Part shown: positions 36,090 to 53,756 of the stretch, in pieces
Layout of the letters: each line of letters begins with the position of its first letter
Position numbering within the stretch: the stretch's first letter is position 1
From: Undaria pinnatifida
Taxonomy: Eukaryota; Sar; Phaeophyceae; Laminariales; Alariaceae
Assembly: GCA_012845835.1 (NCBI GenBank)
Contig: JABAKD010000008.1
Location: 487,558-551,557, forward strand
DNA length: 64,000 nt
Direction of reading: 5' to 3'
Position numbers and translations under genes: made by a program
Notes under the pieces: model-generated
The model's database searches: none
The model's input: the letters and a program-made list of their open reading frames with translations, nothing else
What the model was told of the DNA's origin: nothing

Positions 36090-36580
36090 GTGGTCTGCCT
36101 ACACCTGCAGTCTAAAACCAAATGATCCCACACCAAAATCAAGTTTAGTCGAAGACACGCACGTGCAAACGTGGTGGTCTGCCTACACCTGCAGTCTAAA
36201 ATCAAATGATACCACAATAAAATCAAGTTTAGTCGAAGACACGCACGTGCAAACGTGGTGGTCTGCCTACACCTGCAGTCTAAAATCAAATGATACCACA
36301 CTAAAACCAAGTTTACTCGAAGACACGCACGTGCAAACTTTTTTTTTTTCATGGGAGCTTATATTGCGAGGCCCAGGTGTAGATTAGAAACTCGCTTCGC
36401 TCGAATCTTGGCTCGAATGTGTTTTGTTGCTCCGTGGTGGTCTGCCTACACCTGCAGTCTAGAATCAAATGACCCCACACTAAAATCAAGTTTAGTCGAA
36501 GACACGCACGCAAACTTTTTTTTTCATGGGAGCCTGTTGCGAGGCCCAGGTGTAGATTAGAAACTCGCTTCGCTCGAATT
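36090..36580. repeat. 84-bp minisatellite, interrupted
   Basis: Copies of an 84-bp unit beginning GTGGTCTGCCTACACCTGCA start at 36090, 36174 and 36258; a fourth starts at 36437. Units 3 and 4 are each followed by a poly-T run and a 60-70 bp block (CATGGGAGC..., GAGGCCCAGGTGTAGATTAG). A higher-order unit (84 bp plus spacer) has therefore also been duplicated. The unit is divisible by three, so long frames on both strands are artefacts. Confidence 0.95.
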
Positions 36581-37044
36581 AACAGGAAAGTAATTTGAAA
36601 ATATTATCTGATGCCTCCTTCTTCTGTATTCTCTGGTTTTCACCCGGCCCTTGCGGTCTGTTCAAAAAACAACAAAAAGTGCTCGTACCAGGTACCAGGT
36701 AGCACCGCAGGCGAGAGGCAAGAGCGCGATGACTCACTCGTACCATACTACTGTGGATTTCAAAGCACCGAGCTGTCTAGTCTAGGGCACTACACGCAGA
36801 GCAAGGCTATCCCTACCCGCTTGGTGCGGCAGCGCCATTAGTAGGGCAAGACCGCTGCTGCTAGTTTTGGGCCGTGTGGAGGGCGATAGCTCCCGTATAA
36901 TCTCGATCGGCGAGAGATGGCCTCTCCATCCATAGCGACCTTTTTCTTTACTCGTACTCGTATTCCACCCAAGGCCACCAAAGTTCGTTGATGTTTTGAG
37001 AACCTCCAAGATGGCCTAAACTCCACACACACGGCCACACAACT

Positions 37045-37465
37045 CTTATCAGGGGAGTGTGTGTGTGTGTGTTCTTCACATTAAACCGTTCTTCTACTCG
37101 TCGACATCCAGCACACCCAGTGTCCGTACTGATTCTTCACCCTAGAAAGATCAGCTCTGTGGTCACAAGCCACGACACAGAGATAATGCATCGTAATGCA
37201 TTCGACAACGCAATGTCATGCCCTAGTACTGGGTACGACAGGCACAACATACATACGTCAGCAACAGAAATACATTGGAAGAGAGAAATACGAAATAAAC
37301 AAAAACAAAAACAAAAAACAAAAAACAAAAACAAAATAAGAAAACAAATAAAAACAAAGATAAAAATAAAACAAAAAATGAAACAAACAAAACGAAGGGG
37401 AAATCGAAGAAACAACCCAACCGGAAAGGAGAGCCAAAGCTCGGAAAAGAAACATAATAAGTGGG
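37045..37465 (+). repeat. DR3 dispersed repeat, copy 1, with A-rich tail
   Basis: Shares TTCTTCACA, CCAGCACACCCAGTGTCCG, TGATTCTTCACC.TAGA and ACTGGGTACGA with 46565-46850. After ACGTCAG...ATTGGAAGAGAGAAA it passes into about 110 bp of A-rich sequence (AAACAAAAACAAAA). A body plus A-rich end suggests a retroposed element, but no RT or tRNA promoter was recognised. The minus-strand Phe/Leu-rich ORFs here come from the A-tract. Confidence 0.6.
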
Positions 37466-38739
37466 GCGGCAACATGAGCAGTATACACACGATGCTGCTT
37501 GTATTCAACCGTGGTGGGCCCGGTAGCTACCGCAGTCGTCAACGTTCGTGGGGTGATCTCTCAGGAAGAACCTCGATTATATACCCCGCGAAGCACAGCA
37601 GACTCGAAGAGCTTGGCGCAGCATTTTCAGGACAACGGAGTTCTCTCAAAGACTACACACAGGACAAAACGAGCCCTATCCGCTTGCTGCGGTGGTGAAC
37701 TATGACGAGCACCAGGCGCAATACGCTGCCGAGTTTCATTTGAGGGTGTGATGACCACCCTAGTCGTGTGTGCTATCTGCTGCTGCTGTTGTCTGCTGCT
37801 GCTCGTGCTGAGCAAAAAGAAAATTATCACGCATGTTAGCGAGTGAGCCACTCGCACCGTATACTCTCAACTTAAGTTGTTTCGTAAGGTATAATTGGTC
37901 AAACCAATCCGAACCCCTTGAATTTATTCAGCATTTTTTTTTTAAATCACTCTGGAAATTTTCACGGCAAGAAAACGGGTTGCAACCTACCCAGGTCAAA
38001 ATTGCCAAGCTAACGCACAATTTACCTGCAATTATACGTATCTACGTGGAATCCCGATATTATTCACGTGAATGAGAATGACATATTAATAGAAGCATCA
38101 TATTTGAGCTTAGAACTGAATCATGATACTGGGATAAATGAACATTAGGAACAAAGCTGTAAAGGCGTCACAGGAATGAGGCTGTGGTAATTTTCTGAGA
38201 ACTGATCTCCGACTGAAAATTAAATATCAGAAATAAGTACGTAAGAGCGAGAAAGTATTCTTCTGTGGTTAATGAGATCGTCAAACGAGACGAGCCTGAG
38301 AGTTGATACTCATTATGTAGCAAACAAATCTCAGGAACGATTCAGGGAACTAATAAGTAAATAAGACCGAGAGTCCTGTCATCCCAATCACCCAATATTT
38401 GGTCGTGCACTGCACGCGTCTCGTCCATTCTATTAGTATATAATAAGCTCGTTTCATCATTTTAAACACCCGGGGCTGCCTTGATCCTGTAACGTATGGC
38501 AATTGAGTGCCTTCATCCTACTGCTGCAAACCTTGGCATGCGAAACACATATCAGGTACAACCGTTCCAAATAGGAGTACATGTTTGGTACGTGACCCTG
38601 CGATTTGTGTAAATTAAAGAGAAAACAAAACACGAGAAAACAAATATCACAGTAATGATAACCCATGGGTACCGGCATCGCCGGCACCCATGCGGAGCCC
38701 TTGTAATGAGGTGAAATTTCAATTTTTAAAATTCACATT

Positions 38740-40060
38740 TCACAACTCACAACTAATAAAACCATGGGTTTCTACGGGCCCTGCACGGCTCGGCGAAAAG
38801 AGGCAGGCGGCAGTCCGGGCCTTGCTCTGTGGGTCGCGCTTGGTGCGACTATATATCGCAAGAATATCTTTCGAGAGCCATCCATGCCGCTGTGTCCCTC
38901 CCCCCCCCCCCCCCGCCTCGAACGCCCCCTTCTTCCCCATCACCCGCACCATCGCCTAGACCTAGCACCACACGTGTAACAAACCCCTCACCTAAAGCCC
39001 TCCCCCCCCCCCCCCCCGCCCCCACCCCCCACCTTTCCCCCCCAACCCATCCCAACCCCACCCCCTCGAACACTCCACCCTCTCTGTACTCACTGATTGT
39101 ACGACTTACCCCAGGATATACATGATAAACTGATGTATTATTTCCAAAACCGTCACATTTATCCCCTCAAAATAATGTATAGTTTCCAGACACATATTGA
39201 GCTGCCCCCCCCGCCCCCCCCCCCCCCCCCCCCCCCCCGCCCAACCCCCCCCCCCCCCCGCCCCAACCCCCCCCCCCCCCCCGCCCCCAATAATAAACTG
39301 GTGCCAAAACCGTCAGATTTATCCCCTCGAAAGGATTTATAGCTTACATGCACAAATTGCCCCTCCCCCCCCCCCCCCCTCCAAACCCGCTCGCTTTTGA
39401 TCAAAACCAGGCCCCCTTTCCCTTCACAGCTGTCAGGTTTTGTCCCCCTCAGAAACGGGTTTTATAGTTTCCGCGCACAGACTGACTAAAATCATCCTGT
39501 TGACCCTGATAGCTACACTGTAGTTGTAAGGGGAGTCGCCGACCTATATCCTTAATGAGGACACACAACTCGTAATGCGCGCGATCGGAGTATCACACAC
39601 AGCTTGCAAAGATGAATTTCGACGAAATCTTCGATCTCACAGCTGGAGTGTATTTTAATTTTCATTATATATCGCAAGAAAGGCCTCCCTTAAAACCTTG
39701 TGCCATCGCAACATCCTTCGCCCCGCTCAAGGAGAGCGTGGTGCACTTCTGCGACCTATAAATCCATATAAATCCATTTAATGACGGCGCCCCCACACAT
39801 CAAGGCTCCACCCAAGACAGGATTCCGCTTCGTTTCTTCCAGAACATACGCTGCATCCGCGTAAACCACTACTCCATCTCTAGAGCGCAACGGTACTCTA
39901 AAATCCTTCCCGTGGCCTTCCAGTTATTATTGTGCTTGTGGGCATTCGCATACCTCGCTGTCATCCTCACGGCATTCGAGATGTCAGCTCTCGCTTGGCC
40001 ATGCCAGTTCGCGGAATGGCCACACCCCTATTGTGGACAAGACAAATCCTACGGAAGGCC
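38740..40060 (-). pseudogene. Ty1/Copia pol (RT end and RNase H), split by DR1
   Basis: Minus strand from about 40000: RADISNAVRMTARYANAHKH with NNNWKATGRILEYR, the end of the Copia RT region; then, in another frame, DGVVVYADAAYVLEETKRNP and GGALMCGGAVIKW, the RNase H start with its catalytic aspartate; then in a third frame RSQKCTTLSLSGAKDVAMAQ, RNase H motif 2, where the glutamate of the usual SEAEY is lost. At 39680 the sequence is cut by DR1 copy C and continues beyond it at 38864 as FLRYIV, exactly where Copia proteins have EALFLR. Stops and frameshifts make it dead. The LTRs were not found. A 158-codon plus-strand frame at 39912-40388 lies partly antisense to it. Confidence 0.75.
38850..39680 (+). 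mobile_element. DR1 dispersed repeat, copy C, with 15-bp target duplication
   Basis: The element itself is 38865-39665 (801 bp). It is flanked by the same 15 bases, TATATATCGCAAGAA, at 38850-38864 and 39666-39680. Removing the element and one copy restores the Copia RNase H coding path, which independently proves insertion. The interior has long C-tracts at about 38900-39080 and 39200-39290, then the conserved 3' block. The end is TGGAGTGTATTTTAATTTTCAT. A long target duplication fits retroposition (SINE-like, non-LTR type) better than a cut-and-paste transposon, but no pol III boxes were recognised. Confidence 0.85.
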
Positions 40061-40388
40061 ACATCACTTTGCCGTAGGTCACCATTATCCCAAGAGAGTC
40101 CAACACAGCCTCGCCGTATCCCCCTCCCGCCTTGTCTACCCTCCACCATTGCTTTCGAAGGTCCAAGCACTCAAGGGACACGCCTACGAGCACTTGCGGA
40201 GTGTTGTGCGTGACATTGAGGTTACCGCTCGCTTGGAGATGAGCGCTGCTACGACAAAAGCGCGCAAACGTCGCCGCGCCCTTCCCAGCACGTCCGAGTT
40301 CGTCTATTTTGATAAAGTGATGGTCAACGTGCAGCCGCCCAGTGGAGAAGGCGAGGCTCAATGGGTGCAAGACAAATTCGCCTACTAG

Positions 40389-42249
40389 GCCTGGTACAAC
40401 GCAGCCAGAGAAGTTTCGACGGGTTGATGTTTGCGTTCCGTGCCTCCCTGGGCCTTGAGACTTTTTGTAATGAGAAGCAACCGAAAACAAGTACACCTGA
40501 TCAATTTCGAGCCAAAATCAGGTACAGCCTGAGACCAAGAACACAAACACACGCACGTCACGAGAACTCCGCGCTTGGCCCAAAACCACGTGCCTACAGA
40601 GTCTGCGCAGTCTTCGTATTTACTTTGCATTTTACGAGTAGATATGCATGTTCCTGTAAACCTTTAAAAAAACGTGTAGGCCATGGTTCAGTTAGTAATC
40701 AGAATGCGATATAAAAATATGAAAAAATTGGCCGATGTATCGCGCAGCTTGCAGAGATAAGCACCCACCCTTAAATTCGTCGAACTCGCAACTGACGGGT
40801 TTTAATTAGTTTTATAGAATAGCGAATTACGCTGTGAACGACACAGAAAGGTAGAACGGTGTAGTGAGCGATCTTCAAAAGAGTAAACACACTGCAGGCA
40901 AGTGATTAAACCTGAAACCACAACCAATGGCGGTTGAGACCCAGCAATAGTTACCATATACAGGTGTGTCTGTGGGTCATTTCACCTTAAAAACAGGTAC
41001 GATGTCCTTTAGGCCAAACGTTTGTTTCCTGTGGCGTCATTTCCCCTCGATTTGAGTATGTACCTGATTTTGGGTCAAAAGTGACCAGTTTATCTGTGGT
41101 TAGTGATTGCTCTCGCTTAGTCGAACTGTATTTTGGGGCTTTCATTGGTGCGTTTGAAGATGTGTGTTTGGGCCACGTTTGGTGCAGCTAAGAGCAAGTT
41201 TTTCTCCGGATGTTTTTATGTGCCCTATATCGGCATCAATTTTTGTCTACAAGGGTGGGTGAAAATGAGTATTTACCCGAAAGAATATGTTTGGCGGGAC
41301 GTTCGTTGCACTGCGGCGTAAGATTTGTGAACGTGATAGGTGTGACTTGAAGTACGTCCGTTGTACCTATAACATTTCCCTTCCTTGGGACTGGGACATT
41401 GGTAGGAGCAGGGCCCGGAATGTAGTCGGATGGCTAAGGGTAAGGCTTGTGGAAGTGAACGCAGTTCCGTTTCGATTCGACAGCTCTACGTACGGGACAT
41501 CCAGAAGAAACACAAGTGGGCATTGCTAATGAACGTCAGGGTTCTCTGATGCGTACGTTATGTAGCTCTCCGTCCGCATGTAGCGTATTGTTGTAAGACT
41601 AACTCTTTATTTGTAATCGTTGTATTACTCTGGCCGGCCCAGTGGCCATATATGTCGACATGACGTTTGGGGTGCTCAACAAACTAATTGGATATACTCT
41701 GGCCTGCTGGGCGCTTTTCTGCCCCCCAAAATTCAGTGGTATTGATACTTGTGTCTGTGGTGGACCCTTCCGACTGGTTTCCGTGAGCGTGACGGATAGC
41801 AGGGGCTAGATGACTACCGCTCTTGGTCTAATGTTTATATGACAAACACATCTGCCACCACCTTCTCTTCCCGCTCGTTTTTCTGCGCAATACCTGCATA
41901 CCTGGCAATGCGATAAAAACATAGTTTCATACTTCCGAGGGAGAAATATCGGCTCAAGAAAAAGAGACCTCTGCGTTCCAGTTCGAAACCACGTTCTCCA
42001 TATGTGTTTAGCTCATGACTCGGGAGCGGTAACGAAGGTAAACTCTAACCTGCTACGCTGGTTTGGCAGTCATGCCTTTCGTCGTGAAATAGCGCCTGGG
42101 GGGGGCAGTGCAGCCTGTGGTGGCTTTGGTAGCGTGGGCAGAGGTGCAGTTGATCGGGTGTCAACTCTAGATACAGCAGTTTGACGCAGGTTGAACCGGC
42201 AGCAACGTCGAAGCTCTGTCCCAACCCGATGGGGCCATTATGCAGGTGA
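40389..42249. other. intergenic, no gene recognised
   Basis: Short T/G-rich frames only. No exon borders or domains were recognised. Confidence 0.35.
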
Positions 42250-42600
42250 ACGGAAACGTATTAGGCAACCGTGAAAACCGTGCAGTGCGACTTAACCATA
42301 GTGTCAGGGATGGGGGCGTTGGTGGCGATAAAGGAGGCTTTTGGTGACAAGGTGGCTGTCCATTGACAACGAGGCCAGAAAATGGCCTCATCACGACATG
42401 ATAGGATGGCGTATAGCAGCAGCGCACTTGAACCCACTGTACCAGAGCAGCTGGGTGCAGGACCATCGGACAATGGAAGGGGCGGTCGAAGTCCTTGTAG
42501 GTTGGGCGAGGGCGTTCGTTGCCTTGAACGTGTTAGATCTGGATCAAACGCTGAACAAGGAATTCCGAGCACCCTGCAGAACGGGTTCATAAGCTAAGGT
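42250..42600 (+). pseudogene. possible hAT-like transposase fragment
   Basis: Two adjoining plus-strand frames look like one broken ORF. The first gives TVKTVQCDLTIVSGMGALVA and IKEAFGDKVAVH. The second (42341-42592) gives ARKWPHHDMIGWRIAAAHLNPLYQ-type sequence (shown here only as the core MIGWRIAAAHLNPLYQ) and then EVLVGWARAFVALNVLDL. The AAAHLNPLYQ pattern resembles the alpha-helical region of hAT transposases, which often reads AAYFLNP. The evidence is one motif, so this is tentative. It may be the kind of source that moved the hAT element at 60612, but no link is shown. Confidence 0.3.
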
Positions 42601-45436
42601 TGGTGGCCGCTAAGTATCTTGGCGAGTAGTCTTGTGGACCTGGTGCTGCCAGCAGCGATCAAGTGCTTTAGGTTGCGGAGGGCCTGATGCCGGCCTTACG
42701 TAGCGGTGTGGCGTCCTAAATCCCCCAAGCCGGGCTTGTAGAAATGGAACCAAGGGTAAGCATTCGCCTAGGTGCCAATGGATGTAGGGGTTTGACTTGG
42801 TCAGCTGCTCGCCGTGAGCAAGGCGAGGACGCCAGGAAGGTGTACCACGGGCGTGTGAAGGGCATAGCCTCTAAATAGAACGACGAGGGGTGCGTTTGTA
42901 CGAGGGACGCGGGGTTAGCATCACCTAGCATGGGGCATGGTAGTGGACGTGGTAGTGAAGAACAAGATCGGGAGTCTGGGAGTGGAACGAGGCGTCCAAG
43001 CGGTCGTGGCAGGAGACACCCAAGTGGTGGTGGCAGGGGGGAGGGGTGGGTGATTTTGCGACTCTTGGCACCCGGAGACTAGTGGGCGAGCAAGGACGTG
43101 CATATGGAGTAGCAGGAGGACATGAACGCGGCAATGCCGCAAGACTTGCCCACGAGGAGCAGGCATGAAAGGTCTGTGACCTCGATAAGACGAACCGCAA
43201 TAACCACTTGCTTGTGGTTGTTTGAATTCCCCCATTGACACCGTCTCGGTTAACGCCCCGCAGTACCTGAAGCCACGACCTGTGGCTTGGACAACCTGTT
43301 GCTTGGGAGGACGTAGGGGGGCTGTCCTCGGACGTTTTGCGGAAACCTTCAAGGTCACGTTTCGTGGAGGGGGCAAGGGTGGGGTACATTTATCTCGCCC
43401 CTCAGGGAAACCACCATGGCGTATATCGAGCAGACTCGTGCGTGAGGAAGAGCTTGACCATACGAGCCCAACACGTGGCGCGAACGTACCGTGATGCCAG
43501 GCCTGCCCCACTCCGGTTACTTTATCGTAATAGGTGGTGTAGCATGGAGGCGGACTTTTCATTGGGCAAAGCCAGGGGTACCGCAGTACGATGCTTTCGA
43601 CGGGAATAAACTGTTGAATTTTTTAATATGAGCCCCAGTATCATATTAGACAATCGCTAAAGCCGTGCGTATGGCTTCAGGAAATTTCGAAAAATCAGAA
43701 ACTCCAATAACCCGAAAGTCCGTACGATAGGTTGGTACTGAGTATAGTGCGATAAGGCATTCGGATGCGGCGGGATAAGAGTTTGTTTCACCGCCCCTCT
43801 CACACCTGGCATCCAGCACAGCAGATATCATCGGGCACAGGACACGCGTATCGAAAGCACGCAGCATGCCAACATCTCGTAGAGGTAAAGGAGTAGGCCA
43901 GGCGTCGCTATCACGTGGCGGTCGCAGGGCGTCGGGCACTAGTGCCTCCGGGACTCGAAGATGAAGCAGGCTCCACGGCGGTCATGATGTCGTCGAATCT
44001 AAAAAAAAAAACGACGAGGATACCATGGAGGAGGTTTCGGCGGGCAACGCCCTCCTCGCTCCCTCTTGCCGTAGCAAGCCGAAGGAGACAGCCCCAGCTG
44101 CACAGTCCCCGCCTGAGCCCTCGGTCAGAGCAGCTCCGCCCAGGCCCAAGAGGCGCAGCGCTCCACCTCCCGGACGATGGAGTCCAGCTTCTAAAAAAAG
44201 CGCCACGGCGCCTGATAGAACAGCCCCAGGCCGTGGAAGCGGCAAGCCCTATGCTTAGGGAGTCGGAGACAACGGGGTCTTCGTCTCGCGCTGGGCAGAC
44301 CACCCTACCCGCAACGCAGAGTTTGGACGTACCATGCACTAGAAGATGTGCTTAATAAACGCATGCTCAACTTATGCCTATCAAGGCACGAAACTCTGTA
44401 CTAGGTACCGTCGACGACACCACGTGCCTACATTTTCTGGCTCTGCGATCAACGCACAACACAAACCTATGTTAGCCGCCTAATGTACTCTATGTTGGGC
44501 ACAAATAACGGGATGTGAAGTACACGTTGGACTCACGTGACGTCCGAAGGGCAACTTTTTTCTTCCAACGCTTCTATTATTAGTTCGAAACCGTCACCTC
44601 ACGTCATCTCACCTAATATTACATCTCGCGCACGAGTGGGACTGAAACCCTGTTAAAGGGATCTGAGCTGCTTCAGGCACGGCAACCCCTTCGCAGACGT
44701 ACGAGTACTCGTGAGCCGCTGGAGGTCTCCTCCACTTTTCCAAGTGACCGTCGCCTCCGCCACTGTTCACGCCCCTGGGTCGGGGGAAAATTACAACTAC
44801 AAATTGATGCCGGCTGATGTTTCTGTGACATCTCCTGGAAACAAAAGGCGTACTATTAATAGCATGGCAGTCCTGCTTGGCAAAGGAACTGCCAATTGTC
44901 TTGTGGGTTCTGAAAATGCAAGAGTCAGGCTCCTTGTGAGCGACTGCAACCACTACACCGGCAATGAAGGTTTGCTCTCACCGCGCTCGCCTAGAGCTTA
45001 TTAAGCCCCTTGAAGATGTTCTCCGGGAATGTACATTACTCTTCTAAAAGTGGCCTGACGGCAATCGTCAGGAATATTGGTTGGTGGTTAGCATAACCAT
45101 GTTTTGTGTTCCTAGTGTGTACCTCTATCGGGCAGGGATGCCCCTTGAACCGTGCAAATATCGCACCAAAACATGTTTTCGTGCTGGGGCAAACTGGAAC
45201 AAGAACTAACGCCCCCTGGTACAAACTGCAGGCAGTGCAGGTGCGATTTTTCCTAAAGGTTGTGACCTTCCATGCTGACGATTAATAGTTAAGCTTTACA
45301 TCGTCAATCCGTCACTAACCATCGCATCCACCTTCCCGCTGTCTTCATCATCAGACCTTCTCCGGCATACGCGCACTTCTTCTACCGCAGCCGCAAACGC
45401 CTCCACCCCCACCGCCACCTCGGGCTCTACTGAGGT
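42601..45436. other. intergenic, no gene recognised
   Basis: Contains antisense pairs of long frames (42921-43562 minus; 43915-44355 plus with 43911-44339 minus), all low-complexity Pro/Arg/Ser. No domain was recognised and I call none. The region 44700-45000 has a 97-codon plus frame with GSGENYNYKLMPADVSVTSP, also unassigned. Confidence 0.35.
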
Positions 45437-51173
<5,737 letters not shown>

Positions 51174-52984
51174 GACTTGACGCCGGGTGAAATGAACTCT
51201 TTGTGAAGATCCGCGACACGCCACATAAGTTTTTCGGACCTGACGGCGACAGCAGTAAAGATGCAACAGTGTATACGCATGGTGCAAAGATGAGGAGTTG
51301 CCACCACCTCGGGGAATCTATTGCAACATCGCAAGGGTGGATAAAGGCCACGGCTACGGCTACGGCTACAGTGGTGCACGTCGCGGTCGGGGTATACCGC
51401 AGTATACCTGGTACGCGGATTTTCCACTCGCCACGTATGCTGGTGTTTCCACCGGGTGCTGTCGAATAGGCCTCGGCCGGACTCATGTCCGTGCTTGAGG
51501 AGGGCTACGTATTCTCCTTCTTGCCGCCAAACTCGCCAGCCAACAGAGAAGCTATTAATAGCTGCTACCGGGCACACGGGTTTTGCGTGGAACTGCGTCT
51601 AGGACAGAATTGAGGGATTGCGATCAACATTACCCTGGTATGCGTTTCCGGTCCTCTGGTGGCGATCGTTCGGTAGTACCAACAGGCTACAGTACAGCAG
51701 AAGTCTACTACAACACTATTAACAGACTAGAGCAGTGCTGTGTGCCTGCCAACTCGTGTGGACATGATTTGCGGATGTGCGAATATAGATATTTCGATGT
51801 ACGTTATCGCGAGTAGCAGGAAGGTATTACATCGCCTGGATTGAAGCGATTCAAAGCGATTCCAACGCCGTTCCACCCGCCAAAAACACACTACCACACC
51901 AGTAATCGACCACGAATGTATTAATAGCATAGATAGTAGACGCATAGTTCGTGGGCTTTCGTTGAACCTTTTTGTGCGAAAAGTCTTGTTTTTGGTCTCG
52001 TCTTCGGCTCTGTTTCCAAGCTTGCACGCGGACAACGTGTTGTGACCATCATCTTCGTCTCGTGTTCGTTGTGTTGCCCAAAAAATTAGAGGGGAAGCCG
52101 GTGTATTTGGGCGCCTTGCCAACATGCGAGGTGCGGAGTACATGAAGGATCAATTGGGGCCGAAGGCTGGGCTATGGCAGGAGCTTCAGCAGCGACTGAA
52201 GGAGGCCCATACTAGTACAGCAGTAGTATAATAGCAGTATCTAAAGTGTAGTAGGAGTCCCCCAGCAATGCGGGGGGGTGCATAGTCGAGCAATACGACC
52301 GCCTTCTTGGTGGAAGCCGTCTTATTCGTTTCAGGTTATGAGTACTGTAGTGACATTCCCCAGTCGTGGCAAGCGATTTTGACCGCCTTATATGAGGATA
52401 CCGCCTTATATAGGCATACCGCCTTATTGGAGGACCCTTACTTTACATTATAGCCTCGCTAAATAGCAAAACCCCAGTGTGCGTCTTCCTCTTGATTTGG
52501 AGCAGCTGCTCATGAGAACGCTATTTTGGTTTGGTTACGTATTGCGGCAATCTCTGACGGCGGTTATTCTGATCTTAACACGCCAGCCGAAAACGTTCGC
52601 GTACGCCACTTTGTTGTCGGTTCCCGACTGTTTTTGCATTAGCCTGCCCAAAATTGAAAAAGCCATTCGGGCAGCGTCATACGAAGCTGACGACGAGACT
52701 TTACATACAAAGAATCCTTCCTCTGGCTACGAATGAGAAATTACTACCATACTACCATGGTAGACGAGAAGTCAAAGCCGGTAGCACTATGGTCAGCGCG
52801 TGAGACAGCGGGGCCGTTGCCGCTTCTGACATTTGTGGTGTCCGGCGTTGGACACAAACAGCGTTTCGGGCACGTACTGTCCTTCTCCTACACAGCAAGT
52901 CGCTCACTCGCTCAGTAGCAGGCTTGGACGAGTACTTCCTACAGAGGGCATATCGTCCGGAAACCGGGATTACTGCCTGATTGT
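51174..52984. other. intergenic upstream of TRM61; one weak exon candidate
   Basis: Upstream region of TRM61 on its strand; no promoter element can be named. At about 52091-52230 the plus strand reads GVFGRLANMRGAEYMKDQLG followed by LWQELQQRLKEA after an AG, which looks coding, but no partner exon or family was found. The rest shows no gene. Confidence 0.25.
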
Positions 52985-53112
52985 GCTGCGTGGTCGTAGT
53001 GTTGTACCGTAGTGTTGTACCGTAGTGTTGTGCCGTAGTGTTGTACCGTAGTGTTGTACCGTAGTGTTGTAGTGTGGTGTTGTACCGTAGTGTTGTTGTT
53101 GTTGGTGTTGTA
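52985..53112. repeat. 15-bp minisatellite (GTAGTGTTGTACC)
   Basis: About eight units of GTAGTGTTGTACC with length variants, ending in GTTGTTGTTG. ORFs through it (Thr/Leu/Tyr/Asn repeats) are not genes. Confidence 0.9.
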
Positions 53113-53756
53113 TCGCGGTCGAACAATATAATCGCCTGTATCCTAGGTTTCAGGAGACTTGATCAATTTCAACACTTCCGAGGAACGGCGGGGTGGTCCC
53201 ACCCAAACCATACACCATACTGATCGTTTTGTCCTGGGCTTGATTCCCGGTTCACGTTTTTTGGGGGGGGGAGGCGGGGGCGTTATTTTATTTTTATTTC
53301 ATTGTGGCTGTGGACGACCGATGACAGTTATGCCCGACCCGTACACTAACCCCGACGAGAAGTCTAACCCTAACACTAACACTATCACTAACAACACGAA
53401 CAACACGAACAACACGAATCCTTACGTTCTGGGTGGTGGGTGAGCTGTGCTTGGATGCTGTAGCCTGTGAAAGCTCTACGTTGGTTCGGTCGGCGCGGAT
53501 GCTGTGAGTGGCCGGCGTGAATGCTGTGCTTTGGCAAGACACACCTATAGAAATTGCCTTTGATGTTCTCCTCTAAAAATTGTTCACATGTACTGGGCTT
53601 CAGCCCTGTCGAAAGGGGTCCAAATTTCCAGGTGCCGTGTAAACTCAAATTCGCATGATACCTCGAATAAGCTTTCGTACGATACGAGCAGCAACGATTG
53701 ATTAATACAAACTGATGAAGGTATGGATGGGCGAAGAAGCGTCCACGAATCGTATC

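Noticed and set aside
37137-37542. Minus-strand Phe/Leu-rich ORFs that look like membrane proteins
   Set aside because: They are produced by the A-rich tail of DR3 read on the opposite strand.
39912-40388. 158-codon plus-strand ORF with a hydrophobic N-terminus suggesting a signal peptide
   Set aside because: Its 5' part is antisense to the Copia RT/RNase H relic and no domain is recognisable.
42921-43562. 213-codon minus-strand ORF
   Set aside because: Pro/Arg/Thr-rich with no domain; the plus strand is also partly open.
43911-44355. Pair of fully overlapping sense and antisense ORFs of 146 and 142 codons
   Set aside because: Low-complexity Pro/Arg/Ser on both strands, no homology recognised; GC-rich sequence keeps both frames open.
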